From Dryocola sp032051265 (GTDB lineage Bacteria > Pseudomonadota > Gammaproteobacteria > Enterobacterales > Enterobacteriaceae), in NCBI GenBank assembly GCA_032051265.1, contig DAMBYU010000002.1, forward strand, positions 62,001 to 126,000: a DNA stretch of 64,000 nucleotides. The letters are read 5' to 3'. The notes beneath the pieces were generated by a model. The model saw only the letters and a list, made by a program, of their open reading frames with translations, did no database searches and was not told where the DNA came from. The translations under genes and the position numbers were made by a program. Below are positions 1 through 7,876 of this stretch, one piece after another. Within the stretch, counting starts at the first letter, position 1, and each line of letters starts with the position of its first letter.

Positions 1-737
1 TTTATATCCGGCACGAGATCGCTTTCGCTCTCAATACTCTGGTCGTAAATCGCGCGGCCAATGCTTTCTACTTTGCCGGATAGCGGCTGATGTCCGCTAT
101 AAAGGATGATCTTTGCCAGATTGCCGGGCTGAATATGCCGCAGCTTAGTCTCTTCGAAATAGCCAACCACGTAAAAAGAATGGCTATCCACAAGCGCAAA
201 CACGGGCTGGCCTGTGGTGGCGTAGTTGCCGGTACGGGTTGAAAGGTTGGTTATCCAGCCATCCACCGGTGCTTTAACCGTAGTCTGGCTAATTTGCCAC
301 TGCGCCTGCTCAAGCGTTGCCTGCGCGGCTTTTACCGCAGCCTGCGAGGCTTTGACGTTGATATTCGCGGTATCCATATCTTCCGCTGAGATGTAGTTGC
401 GCGGCAGATTATGGCGACGACGCGCTTCATTGCTGGTTTTTGCCAGCTCTGACTGAGCCTGAGCAAGCTGCGCCTGGGCGTTCAGTTCGGCAATATGATA
501 CGGCGTAGCATCAATGGTAAACAACACGGTGCCCGCTTTGACGAACTGGTTGTCGACCACATTGAGCTTCGTGATGGTCCCGGAGACCTGCGGCGTGATG
601 CTGACCTGCTCGGCGCGAACCTTGCCGTCTCGCGTCCAGGGGGATTGCATGTAATAATTCCACAGTAGCCAGCCAACCACCAGCGCAACGGCGAAAACCA
701 GCAGGGTAGAAAAGTACTTTAAAGTTTTAAAATTCAT
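1..737 (-). CDS. ydhJ: HlyD-family efflux adaptor YdhJ (partial, 3' end outside window)
   Basis: The reading frame opens with ATG at 737 and runs leftward off the window edge, giving 245 visible residues. A short cytoplasmic start is followed by one hydrophobic segment (about residues 9-27), then a lipoyl-like beta domain (RAEQVSITPQVSGTI), an Ala/Gln/Glu-rich helical hairpin and the second lipoyl half (VKAPVDGWITNL). This is the layout of a membrane fusion protein linking an inner-membrane pump to the outer membrane. In E. coli, ydhJ lies in ydhIJK, whose ydhK encodes a FUSC/aromatic-acid-exporter-type pump; ydhK would lie left of the window. It is 4 bases from ydhI and probably co-transcribed. 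The substrate is unknown. Confidence 0.9.
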   Translation of the reverse strand, partial: MNFKTLKYFSTLLVFAVALVVGWLLWNYYMQSPWTRDGKVRAEQVSITPQVSGTITKLNVVDNQFVKAGTVLFTIDATPYHIAELNAQAQLAQAQSELAKTSNEARRRHNLPRNYISAEDMDTANINVKASQAAVKAAQATLEQAQWQISQTTVKAPVDGWITNLSTRTGNYATTGQPVFALVDSHSFYVVGYFEETKLRHIQPGNLAKIILYSGHQPLSGKVESIGRAIYDQSIESESDLVPDI

Positions 738-741
738 TTTT

Positions 742-978
742 TTACCCAGCAACCAGAATGACAAGAGCTGCGCTCACCGACAGGGAAAAAAGCGATAAAT
801 CCATAAGCGTGGGATGCCAAATCTCGCCCGAATACATCCAGTCGCGTAAAAGACGATGCAAAACGAGCCAGATAAAAAAGCCCAGCATTACCGCTTTAAA
901 CAGAGGGGGAAAGTAAATGGATGCGCCTACTATTAAATCCTGGACGCCCAGGCCTGATGCGGTAAATGTGAAGCTCAC
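742..978 (-). CDS. ydhI: DUF1656 small membrane protein YdhI
   Basis: A 78-residue protein with two hydrophobic segments (about residues 22-42 and 58-76) separated by a short basic loop (HRLLRDWMYSGEIWHP). Length and sequence fit E. coli YdhI, a DUF1656 protein of the AaeX type that accompanies an HlyD adaptor and a FUSC-type exporter. The start is GTG at 978, with AGGA upstream. It is the first gene of the ydhIJ(K) unit and is divergent from slyA across about 180 bases. Its biochemical role is unknown; a subunit or assembly role in the efflux system is inferred from context. Confidence 0.85.
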   Translation of the reverse strand: MSFTFTASGLGVQDLIVGASIYFPPLFKAVMLGFFIWLVLHRLLRDWMYSGEIWHPTLMDLSLFSLSVSAALVILVAG

Positions 979-1119
979 GTCGGATAATCCTTTAAACAGC
1001 GGGGAGGGATGCCGTTTCCCCTGACTTTGTTATATGCAAGTGTAGCTGGTTGCATAACATCAGCAAAAGTAAGGAATTTGTTTTTAGAAATTAAAGCCTG
1101 CACAATAGTCTAAAATCAG

Positions 1120-1125
1120 TATAAT
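1120..1125 (+). promoter_or_regulatory. -10 element of the slyA promoter (TATAAT)
   Basis: A perfect TATAAT lies 31 bases upstream of the probable slyA start and directly before the SlyA-type operator. No good -35 match is seen at 17 bases (CCTGCA); TTAAAG is further upstream. The promoter assignment is inferred from the -10 sequence and position. Confidence 0.5.
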
Positions 1126-1128
1126 AAG

Positions 1129-1140
1129 TTAGCAAGCTAA
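1129..1140 (+). promoter_or_regulatory. SlyA operator (autoregulatory palindrome)
   Basis: TTAGCAAGCTAA is a perfect match to the 12-base palindrome known as the preferred SlyA site. It sits between the TATAAT at 1120 and the ribosome-binding site, so bound SlyA would block transcription of its own gene. It could also influence the divergent ydhI promoter. The sequence match is direct; autorepression is known for slyA in related species. Confidence 0.85.
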
Positions 1141-1156
1141 TTATAAGGAGATGAAA

Positions 1157-1591
1157 TTGGAAACGCCATTAGGATCAGATCTGGCCCGCCTGGTACGTAT
1201 CTGGCGTGCTCTGATTGACCATCGCCTGAAACCTCTGGAATTGACACAGACACACTGGGTTACGCTGCATAACATCCATCAGCTGCCGCCCGAACAGTCA
1301 CAGATTCAGTTGGCCAAAGCGATTGGCATCGAGCAGCCTTCACTGGTCAGAACGCTCGATCAACTTGAAGAGAAAGGATTAATATCACGGCAAACCTGCG
1401 CAAACGATCGCCGGGCAAAACGGATCAAGCTTACCGAACGCGCCACGCCGATCATTACCGAGATGGAAAATGTAATCGATAAAACGCGTGGGGAAATTTT
1501 ATCCGGCATTAGCGCGGATGAACTAAGCCTGCTGATTAATCTTATTAGTCGCCTTGAGCAGAATATTATCGAGCTTCAAACGCGCGACTGA
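1157..1591 (+). CDS. slyA: MarR-family transcriptional regulator SlyA
   Basis: Dimeric winged-helix regulator that counter-silences H-NS-repressed genes and controls envelope and virulence functions in enterobacteria. The protein starts LETPLGSDLARLVRIW and contains the MarR recognition region (IEQPSLVRTLDQLEEKGLI) and wing (NDRRAKRIKLTE). An in-frame ATG at 1151 directly abuts AAGGAG (1145-1150), leaving no spacing, whereas TTG at 1157 has 6 bases of spacing and gives the 144 residues known for E. coli SlyA; TTG is therefore chosen. The upstream palindrome indicates autoregulation. It converges with slyB on a shared hairpin terminator. Confidence 0.95.
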   Translation: METPLGSDLARLVRIWRALIDHRLKPLELTQTHWVTLHNIHQLPPEQSQIQLAKAIGIEQPSLVRTLDQLEEKGLISRQTCANDRRAKRIKLTERATPIITEMENVIDKTRGEILSGISADELSLLINLISRLEQNIIELQTRD

Positions 1592-1598
1592 ACTAATT

Positions 1599-1625
1599 AA
1601 AAAGGCCTGCTGAGCAGGCCTTTTT
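1599..1625. terminator. Bidirectional intrinsic terminator slyA/slyB
   Basis: A perfect inverted repeat with arms AAAAAGGCCTGC and GCAGGCCTTTTT around loop TGA. The A/T ends provide a U-tract in either direction, so it can stop both slyA (+) and slyB (-). Confidence 0.9.
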
Positions 1626-1636
1626 ATAAAACTCCC

Positions 1637-2104
1637 TTAACGTGGAGAAACGGTCAACTGGTTACCGCTACCGGCAATCGCTACGCGCTGGCCTGCGGAG
1701 AATCGGCTGCTGCCTTGTTTTTGCACCACCATAATGCTGTTACCGTCATCTTTACGGATTTCGAGCTCAACACCCTGGCTTTTGTTTACCGCACCCTGAA
1801 CGCCCTGGCCTGCAACGCCACCCGCAACAGCGCCGGCCGCTGTTGCCAGCGAACGACCGGTGCCGCCGCCTACGGTATTACCCAGGAAACCGCCCAACAC
1901 CGCACCACCGATGGCGCCAATCACGTTGGAGTCATCGCCCCCCTGAATCTGCACCGGACGAACGTTGACCACGGTGCCGTAGGTTACGCTCTGTACCTGT
2001 TTTGCATCAGAAGCTTTATAGACATCGCCGGATAGCGAGCTGTCATTGACACAAGCAGTTAACGATAAGCCAACTAACGAAACAATCATTACGCGTGAAA
2101 TCAT
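1637..2104 (-). CDS. slyB: Outer-membrane lipoprotein SlyB
   Basis: Lipoprotein precursor of 155 residues: signal MISRVMIVSLVGLSLTAC with lipobox LTAC (Cys18). A Gly/Ala-rich glycine-zipper stretch follows (AIGGAVLGGFLGNTVGGG and AAGAVAGGVAGQGV, about residues 62-105), then a C-terminal domain. Length and sequence match E. coli SlyB, a PhoP-regulated protein that stabilises outer-membrane proteins during LPS stress. The start has GGAGATT upstream. Upstream there is a PhoP-type direct repeat at 2232-2248 with a correctly spaced -10. Confidence 0.95.
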   Translation of the reverse strand: MISRVMIVSLVGLSLTACVNDSSLSGDVYKASDAKQVQSVTYGTVVNVRPVQIQGGDDSNVIGAIGGAVLGGFLGNTVGGGTGRSLATAAGAVAGGVAGQGVQGAVNKSQGVELEIRKDDGNSIMVVQKQGSSRFSAGQRVAIAGSGNQLTVSPR

Positions 2105-2213
2105 TTATGAATCTCCTGTTCATCTGGAAACGCCCAAGCGAGCATCCTTCATGGGTAAATTATATGGTATTTAGGTGCGAGATTTCATTTTAGTTCAGCA
2201 CAAGGAGGGTAAA

Positions 2214-2248
2214 AATATAAATCAACGTCTCTTAACTGACAGTAAACG
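2214..2248 (-). promoter_or_regulatory. Probable PhoP-dependent slyB promoter
   Basis: On the minus strand CGTTTA-N5-AGTTAA (2248-2232) resembles the PhoP box (T/G)GTTTA-N5-(T/G)GTTTA. Exactly 12 bases later comes TATATT (2219-2214), a good -10. That box-to--10 distance is the one expected at classical PhoP-activated promoters, and slyB is a known PhoP target in E. coli and Salmonella. The rest of the 283-base gap to anmK shows no other clear element. Confidence 0.7.
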
Positions 2249-2387
2249 ACGTCCTCATCAGGCTTTATCAGAAAACAAGTAAGAGTTAATGTTGCGGCAA
2301 TGATTAAAATTTTAATAAATCATCGTATTGAGTGTTAGTTTATGGTGGAGTAATTCTTCTAATCGGCGCGCTTTACAGGAGTAACAG

Positions 2388-3512
2388 ATGAAATCTGGTC
2401 GTTATATCGGCGTGATGTCGGGCACCAGTCTCGATGCCATAGATGTGGTTTTAGCGGCCATTGATGAACACCTGGTCGTTCAGCTTGCCAGTTACAGTCA
2501 TCCCATTCCGCTGGAGATAAAAAATGCCGTTCTGGCCATCTGCCAGGGGCAACAGCTAACGCTCTCCCGGCTCGGCCAGCTTGATCATCGTCTTGGCAAA
2601 CTCTTTGCGCAGGCGGTGCAAATCCTGATGGATCAGCAAAGCCTGACGTACGCCGATGTGACAGCCATCGGCTGCCACGGACAAACCGTCTGGCATGAGC
2701 CACAGGGAGAGGCGGCACACAGCCTGCAGATTGGCGATAACAATCAGATAGTGGCGCTAACGGGTGTCACGGTGGTGGGTGATTTCCGTCGCCGGGATAT
2801 GGCGCTGGGCGGGCAGGGCGCGCCGCTGGTACCAGCGTTCCATCATGCGCTGCTTGCCCATCCTACAGAACGCCGCATGGTACTGAACATTGGCGGTATC
2901 GCTAATCTCTCGCTACTCATTCCAGGTCATGCGGTAAAGGGTTACGACACCGGCCCTGGCAATATGCTGATGGATGCCTGGATTTGGCGTCAAAAAGGCA
3001 AACCCTACGACAGCGATGCCGAGTGGGCAAGCAGCGGTAAAGTCATTCTGCCGCTGCTCCAGCAAATGCTGAGCGATCCTTATTTTGCCGCCCCGGCGCC
3101 AAAAAGTACCGGGCGCGAATATTTCAACCTTGGCTGGCTTGAGCGTCAGCTTAGCGCCTTCCCGGGGCTTGCCAGCGAGGATGTCCAGGCGACGCTTACC
3201 GAACTCACCGCCGTTACAATTTCCGAACAGGTGTTGTTGAGCGGCGGCTGTGAACGCCTGATGGTCTGCGGCGGCGGCAGCCGTAACCCGCTGTTGATGG
3301 CGCGTCTGGCTGGTTTATTACCGGGTACAGAAGTCGGCACCACCGACGATGCGGGTATCAGCGGTGACGATATGGAAGCGCTGGCATTTGCGTGGCTAGC
3401 CTTCCGAACCCTGTCCGGTTTGCCGGGTAATTTACCTTCCGTCACCGGCGCATCTGAGGCGAGCGTGCTGGGCGCGATTTTTCCCGCCAACCCCCTGCAT
3501 AATCAGAGTTAA
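2388..3512 (+). CDS. anmK: Anhydro-N-acetylmuramic acid kinase AnmK
   Basis: Cytoplasmic sugar kinase that cleaves the 1,6-anhydro ring of anhMurNAc and phosphorylates it to MurNAc-6-P during peptidoglycan recycling. At 374 residues it has the family's usual length. Visible motifs are GVMSGTSLDAIDVVLA at the N-terminus (phosphate binding), IGCHGQTVWHEP (about residue 95), GDFRRRDMALGGQGAPLVP, and LNIGGIANLS plus KGYDTGPGNMLMDAW in the second lobe. ATG follows ACAGGAG. It is divergent from slyB and followed by mliC after a GC-rich hairpin. Confidence 0.95.
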   Translation: MKSGRYIGVMSGTSLDAIDVVLAAIDEHLVVQLASYSHPIPLEIKNAVLAICQGQQLTLSRLGQLDHRLGKLFAQAVQILMDQQSLTYADVTAIGCHGQTVWHEPQGEAAHSLQIGDNNQIVALTGVTVVGDFRRRDMALGGQGAPLVPAFHHALLAHPTERRMVLNIGGIANLSLLIPGHAVKGYDTGPGNMLMDAWIWRQKGKPYDSDAEWASSGKVILPLLQQMLSDPYFAAPAPKSTGREYFNLGWLERQLSAFPGLASEDVQATLTELTAVTISEQVLLSGGCERLMVCGGGSRNPLLMARLAGLLPGTEVGTTDDAGISGDDMEALAFAWLAFRTLSGLPGNLPSVTGASEASVLGAIFPANPLHNQS

Positions 3513-3555
3513 CTGAAATTATCTTTGTCGCATAGTCTTTACACTGAAGAAGAAA

Positions 3556-3574
3556 GGGAGGGTCCGGCCCTCCC
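3556..3574 (+). terminator. GC-rich hairpin between anmK and mliC
   Basis: Arms GGGAGGG (3556-3562) and CCCTCCC (3568-3574) around loop TCCGG. No U-tract follows (AGGGATAAAG), so it may be an attenuating or mRNA-stabilising hairpin rather than a full terminator. Confidence 0.4.
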
Positions 3575-3601
3575 AGGGATAAAGATCTTCAGGATACACA
3601 G

Positions 3602-3922
3602 ATGAAAAAATTACTTGTTGCCACGATTCCGATGCTGCTTGCCGGCTGCAGCTATTACAACTCCTTCGTTGAACGGATGCAAACCGACACGCTGCAATAC
3701 CAGTGTGACGATAAGCCGCTCACCGTAAAGCTTAATAACGATAAGCAGATGGTTAACTTTGTCTACGACAACGAATATCTCTCTCTGACACAAGGGTTGT
3801 CAGCATCGGGCGTGCGTTACACCGACGGCGTGTATGTTTTCTGGTCCAAAGGCGACAGCGCTACCGTGTACCGCAAAGATACCGTTGTGCTCAATTGCCA
3901 GCTACAAAATCCCAAGCGTTGA
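3602..3922 (+). CDS. mliC: Membrane-bound C-type lysozyme inhibitor MliC
   Basis: Lipoprotein of 106 residues with signal MKKLLVATIPMLLAGC (lipobox LAGC, Cys16), so predicted to be anchored in the outer membrane facing the periplasm. The mature part is the MliC/PliC fold: LQYQCDDKPLTVKLNNDKQMVNFVYD, then GVRYTDGVYVFWSKGDSATVYR, with conserved cysteines near residues 35 and 99 that can form a disulfide. Family members block the active site of animal lysozyme. It corresponds to E. coli ydhA (mliC), located as here between anmK and pdxH. Confidence 0.93.
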   Translation: MKKLLVATIPMLLAGCSYYNSFVERMQTDTLQYQCDDKPLTVKLNNDKQMVNFVYDNEYLSLTQGLSASGVRYTDGVYVFWSKGDSATVYRKDTVVLNCQLQNPKR

Positions 3923-3979
3923 GATTTATTAAGGTGGAGCGCACAATAGTTCCACCCGATCCTAGCCTGACGTAACGCC

Positions 3980-4636
3980 ATGTCTGATAACGACTCTTTG
4001 CAACAGATTGCGCATCTGCGCCGCGAATACACCAAAGGTGGCCTGCGCCGCCGCGATCTTACCGATAAGCCTCTCGACCTCTTTGAACGCTGGCTTGGCC
4101 AGGCCTGCGAAGCAAAGCTTGCCGACCCAACGGCGATGGTGGTGGCAACCGTCGATGAAAACGGCCAGCCGTATCAGCGTATTGTGCTGCTCAAACATTT
4201 CGACGAACGCGGCCTGGTGTTCTATACCAATCTTGGCTCGCGCAAAGCGCAGCAGCTGGAAAACAATCCGCGCATCAGCCTGCATTTTCCCTGGCATATG
4301 CTTGACCGCCAGGTGATGGTGCAGGGCAGCGCGGAGCGCTTATCAACGCTTGAAGTGATGAAATACTTTCACAGCCGCCCGCGCGACAGCCAGATTGGCG
4401 CATGGGTCTCTAAGCAATCCAGCCGTATCTCCGCGCGTGGAATACTCGAAAGCAAATTCCTCGAACTGAAACAAAAATTCCAGCAGGGCGATATTCCGCT
4501 GCCGAGCTTCTGGGGCGGCTTCCGCGTTTCCATTGACCAGATGGAATTCTGGCAGGGCGGCGAACATCGCCTGCACGATCGCTTTTTATACCAGCGTGAA
4601 GGGGATGCCTGGAAAATAGACCGCCTCGCCCCATAA
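3980..4636 (+). CDS. pdxH: Pyridoxine/pyridoxamine 5'-phosphate oxidase PdxH
   Basis: FMN enzyme that oxidises pyridoxine-5-P or pyridoxamine-5-P to pyridoxal-5-P, the last step of vitamin B6 synthesis and salvage. At 218 residues it equals the E. coli enzyme. Recognisable stretches: RREYTKGGLRRRDL at the N-terminus, QRIVLLKHFDERGLVFYTN and SRKAQQLENNPRISLHF (FMN/dimer region), and the C-terminal signature FWGGFRVSIDQMEFWQGGEHRLHDR ending RLAP. The dinucleotide pdxH-tyrS-pdxY order of E. coli is kept, placing two B6 genes around tyrS. Confidence 0.96.
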   Translation: MSDNDSLQQIAHLRREYTKGGLRRRDLTDKPLDLFERWLGQACEAKLADPTAMVVATVDENGQPYQRIVLLKHFDERGLVFYTNLGSRKAQQLENNPRISLHFPWHMLDRQVMVQGSAERLSTLEVMKYFHSRPRDSQIGAWVSKQSSRISARGILESKFLELKQKFQQGDIPLPSFWGGFRVSIDQMEFWQGGEHRLHDRFLYQREGDAWKIDRLAP

Positions 4637-4656
4637 CGCTCAGGATTTATTACGTT

Positions 4657-4691
4657 AAGCGCTGGCACTCCGTGGGCTGGCGCTTTATTCT
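4657..4691 (+). terminator. Possible terminator after pdxH
   Basis: AAGCGC (4657-4662) pairs with GCGCTT (4680-4685), with additional internal pairing, followed by TATTCTATG. The stem is short and the U-tract weak, so termination is likely partial, with read-through into tyrS. Confidence 0.4.
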
Positions 4692-4779
4692 ATGTCCCCT
4701 CAAGAAATTAACTTCTTTTGCCACAAGGCGAAAAGCCGTGTACCGGCAAAGGTGCAGTCGTAAATACATGGAGAATTTG

Positions 4780-6054
<1,275 letters not shown>

Positions 6055-6154
6055 TTAAGAAAGACCGGAAAGGCAAGTGCTGACAAAGTGCTCCGATGTT
6101 AAAAGGCCTTTTACGCTACTTTTAAATTAAAGAATGATGCCTTTTGGTTTACCC

Positions 6155-6188
6155 CAAACACCCGGAAACCAAACTTTTCGGGTGTTTG
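6155..6188 (+). repeat. Inverted repeat between tyrS and pdxY
   Basis: Perfect 10-base arms CAAACACCCG (6155-6164) and CGGGTGTTTG (6179-6188) around a 14-base loop. No U-tract follows, so it is more likely an mRNA 3'-end or processing structure than the terminator itself, which follows at 6200. Confidence 0.5.
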
Positions 6189-6199
6189 TCATCGATCTG

Positions 6200-6236
6200 A
6201 AGGGCGCTGGATTGCAATCCACGCCCTTTATTTTTT
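6200..6236 (+). terminator. Intrinsic terminator after tyrS
   Basis: Outer arms AAGGGCG and CGCCCTT and inner arms TGGATT and AATCCA stack into one long hairpin (6200-6228), followed by TATTTTTTG. It ends 35 bases before pdxY. Confidence 0.85.
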
Positions 6237-6271
6237 GCCACAAACACAACAGCTGTTGATGCGGATTAGAA

Positions 6272-7132
6272 ATGAAAAACATCCTTGCCATCCAGTCACA
6301 TGTGGTATTCGGTCACGCGGGCAACAGTGCCGCCGAATTCCCGATGCGCCGGCTGGGCGCTAATGTCTGGCCGTTAAATACGGTGCAGTTTTCCAATCAT
6401 ACCCAATACGGGAAATGGACCGGCAGCGTTATGCCTGCCAGCCACCTCAGCGATATCGTGCAGGGCATTGCGGATATCGGCCAGCTTCAGCGCTGCGACG
6501 CGGTACTGAGCGGCTATCTGGGTTCAGCCGAGCAGGGAGAGCATATCCTTTCTGTTGTTCGTCAGGTGAAAGCGGCAAATCCGCAGGCGAAATACTTCTG
6601 CGATCCCGTAATGGGGCACCCGGAGAAAGGCTGTATCGTGGCACCGGGCGTGGCAGAATTCCATACACGCAGCGCCATGCCCGCAAGCGACATTATCGCG
6701 CCTAACCTGCTGGAGCTTGAAATCCTGAGCGGCCATGCCGTGAACTCTGTTGCAGAAGCGGTGAGCACCGCACGCGAGCTTATCGCGCAGGGGCCGCAAA
6801 TTGTGCTGGTGAAACACCTGGCGCGGGCGGGTTACCAGCAGGATCGTTTTGAAATGCTTCTGGTAACGGCGCAAGAGGCCTGGCATATCCATCGTCCGCT
6901 GGTGGATTTTGGCGAACGTCAGCCGGTCGGCGTGGGCGATGTCACCAGCGGTCTGCTGTTGGTTAAACTGTTACAGGGCGCCACGCTGCGTGAAGCGCTC
7001 GAACACGTTACCGCCGCGGTTTATGACGTGATGGTGGTAACTAAAAAAATGGCAGAGTACGAACTGCAACTGGTGGCAGCACAGGATGGCATTGCGAAAC
7101 CTGAGCACTATTTCACCGCCGTTAAGCTATAA
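6272..7132 (+). CDS. pdxY: Pyridoxal kinase PdxY
   Basis: Ribokinase-superfamily kinase phosphorylating pyridoxal to PLP in the B6 salvage pathway. The 286-residue protein is about the usual length. The N-terminus IQSHVVFGHAGNSAAEFPMRRLG carries the substrate site, FCDPVMGHPEKG lies mid-protein, and GVGDVTSGLLLVKLL (about residues 222-237) holds the GD anion hole and catalytic Asp. It sits downstream of tyrS as in E. coli and converges with gstA on a small hairpin. Confidence 0.95.
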   Translation: MKNILAIQSHVVFGHAGNSAAEFPMRRLGANVWPLNTVQFSNHTQYGKWTGSVMPASHLSDIVQGIADIGQLQRCDAVLSGYLGSAEQGEHILSVVRQVKAANPQAKYFCDPVMGHPEKGCIVAPGVAEFHTRSAMPASDIIAPNLLELEILSGHAVNSVAEAVSTARELIAQGPQIVLVKHLARAGYQQDRFEMLLVTAQEAWHIHRPLVDFGERQPVGVGDVTSGLLLVKLLQGATLREALEHVTAAVYDVMVVTKKMAEYELQLVAAQDGIAKPEHYFTAVKL

Positions 7133-7138
7133 AAATTA

Positions 7139-7157
7139 CGCCCTCACAACGAGGGCG
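7139..7157. terminator. Hairpin between pdxY and gstA
   Basis: CGCCCTC (7139-7145) and GAGGGCG (7151-7157) form a 7-base stem with loop ACAAC. The + side is followed by CTTT; the - side by TAATTTTT, so it can serve gstA on the minus strand and perhaps pdxY. Confidence 0.65.
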
Positions 7158-7165
7158 CTTTCCGT

Positions 7166-7768
7166 TTAAATCCCTTCAGCAGCCAGCGCCGCTTCGACAG
7201 CCGGACGCGCCTTCATGCGCTCCATAAAGGCCTCGATGTTGCTCAGGCCATTCATCTCAAGCTTCACGGCATACGCCCAGCGCAGCACGGTAAACAGATA
7301 GGCGTCCGCCACGCTAAAACGCAGCCCCATCAGCCACTGTTTGTCATTCAGCTCTTCATTTACGTACTGCAGTTTTTTCTCCAGCGCTTTGCGGGTAAGC
7401 GCCCTGAACTCATCCGGCGTCGCCGGGTTGAACAGCGGGCTAAAGCCCTTATGCAGCTCGGTGGCGATATAATTCAGCCATTCCAGCGTATGGTAGCGCG
7501 TCATGCTGCCAGCGGGTGCAAGAAGCTGGCGATCGGGAACTTTGTCGGCCAGGAATTGTACGATGGCGACGCCTTCGGTCAGCAGTGAACCGTCATCAAG
7601 CACCAGCGCCGGGACCTGGCCTTTAGCATTAACCTCAAGGTAATCATCCCCCGTTTCCGTTTTCTTGCTCGCTAAATCAACTTTAACCAGCGAGAAGTCA
7701 ACGCCGGTTTCGCGCAGAATAATATGAGGGGAGAGAGAACAGGCACCAGCTTTATAATACAGTTTCAT
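7166..7768 (-). CDS. gstA: Beta-class glutathione S-transferase GstA
   Basis: Two-domain GST of 200 residues, matching E. coli GstA (201). The thioredoxin-like N-terminal domain MKLYYKAGACSLSPHIILRE contains Cys10, the residue that forms the mixed disulfide with glutathione in beta-class GSTs, and the QVPAL cis-Pro loop. The all-helical C-terminal half includes FSVADAYLFTVLRWA. The ATG at 7768 has AGGAGTTT upstream; a longer frame to 7840 is rejected because it includes the dtpA terminator. It conjugates glutathione to electrophiles or acts as a peroxidase in the cytoplasm. Confidence 0.93.
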   Translation of the reverse strand: MKLYYKAGACSLSPHIILRETGVDFSLVKVDLASKKTETGDDYLEVNAKGQVPALVLDDGSLLTEGVAIVQFLADKVPDRQLLAPAGSMTRYHTLEWLNYIATELHKGFSPLFNPATPDEFRALTRKALEKKLQYVNEELNDKQWLMGLRFSVADAYLFTVLRWAYAVKLEMNGLSNIEAFMERMKARPAVEAALAAEGI

Positions 7769-7819
7769 TACTAAACTCCTGTGGGCGCTAAGATACTTTA
7801 TGTTAGTCCTCATACAGGC

Positions 7820-7853
7820 AAAAAAAAAGCCGTTGAGCATGCGCTAACGGCTT
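7820..7853 (-). terminator. Intrinsic terminator after dtpA
   Basis: On the minus strand AAGCCGTTAG...CTCAACGGCTT forms a hairpin immediately followed by a run of T (the + strand reads nine A at 7820-7828). It separates dtpA from gstA. Confidence 0.85.
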
Positions 7854-7876
7854 AAAATCAAATGTTTCCCGCTACA

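Noticed and set aside
7769..7840. N-terminal extension of gstA (MLNGFFFACMRTN...)
   Set aside because: It runs into the dtpA terminator; ATG 7768 has a proper ribosome site and gives the family start MKLYYKAGAC.
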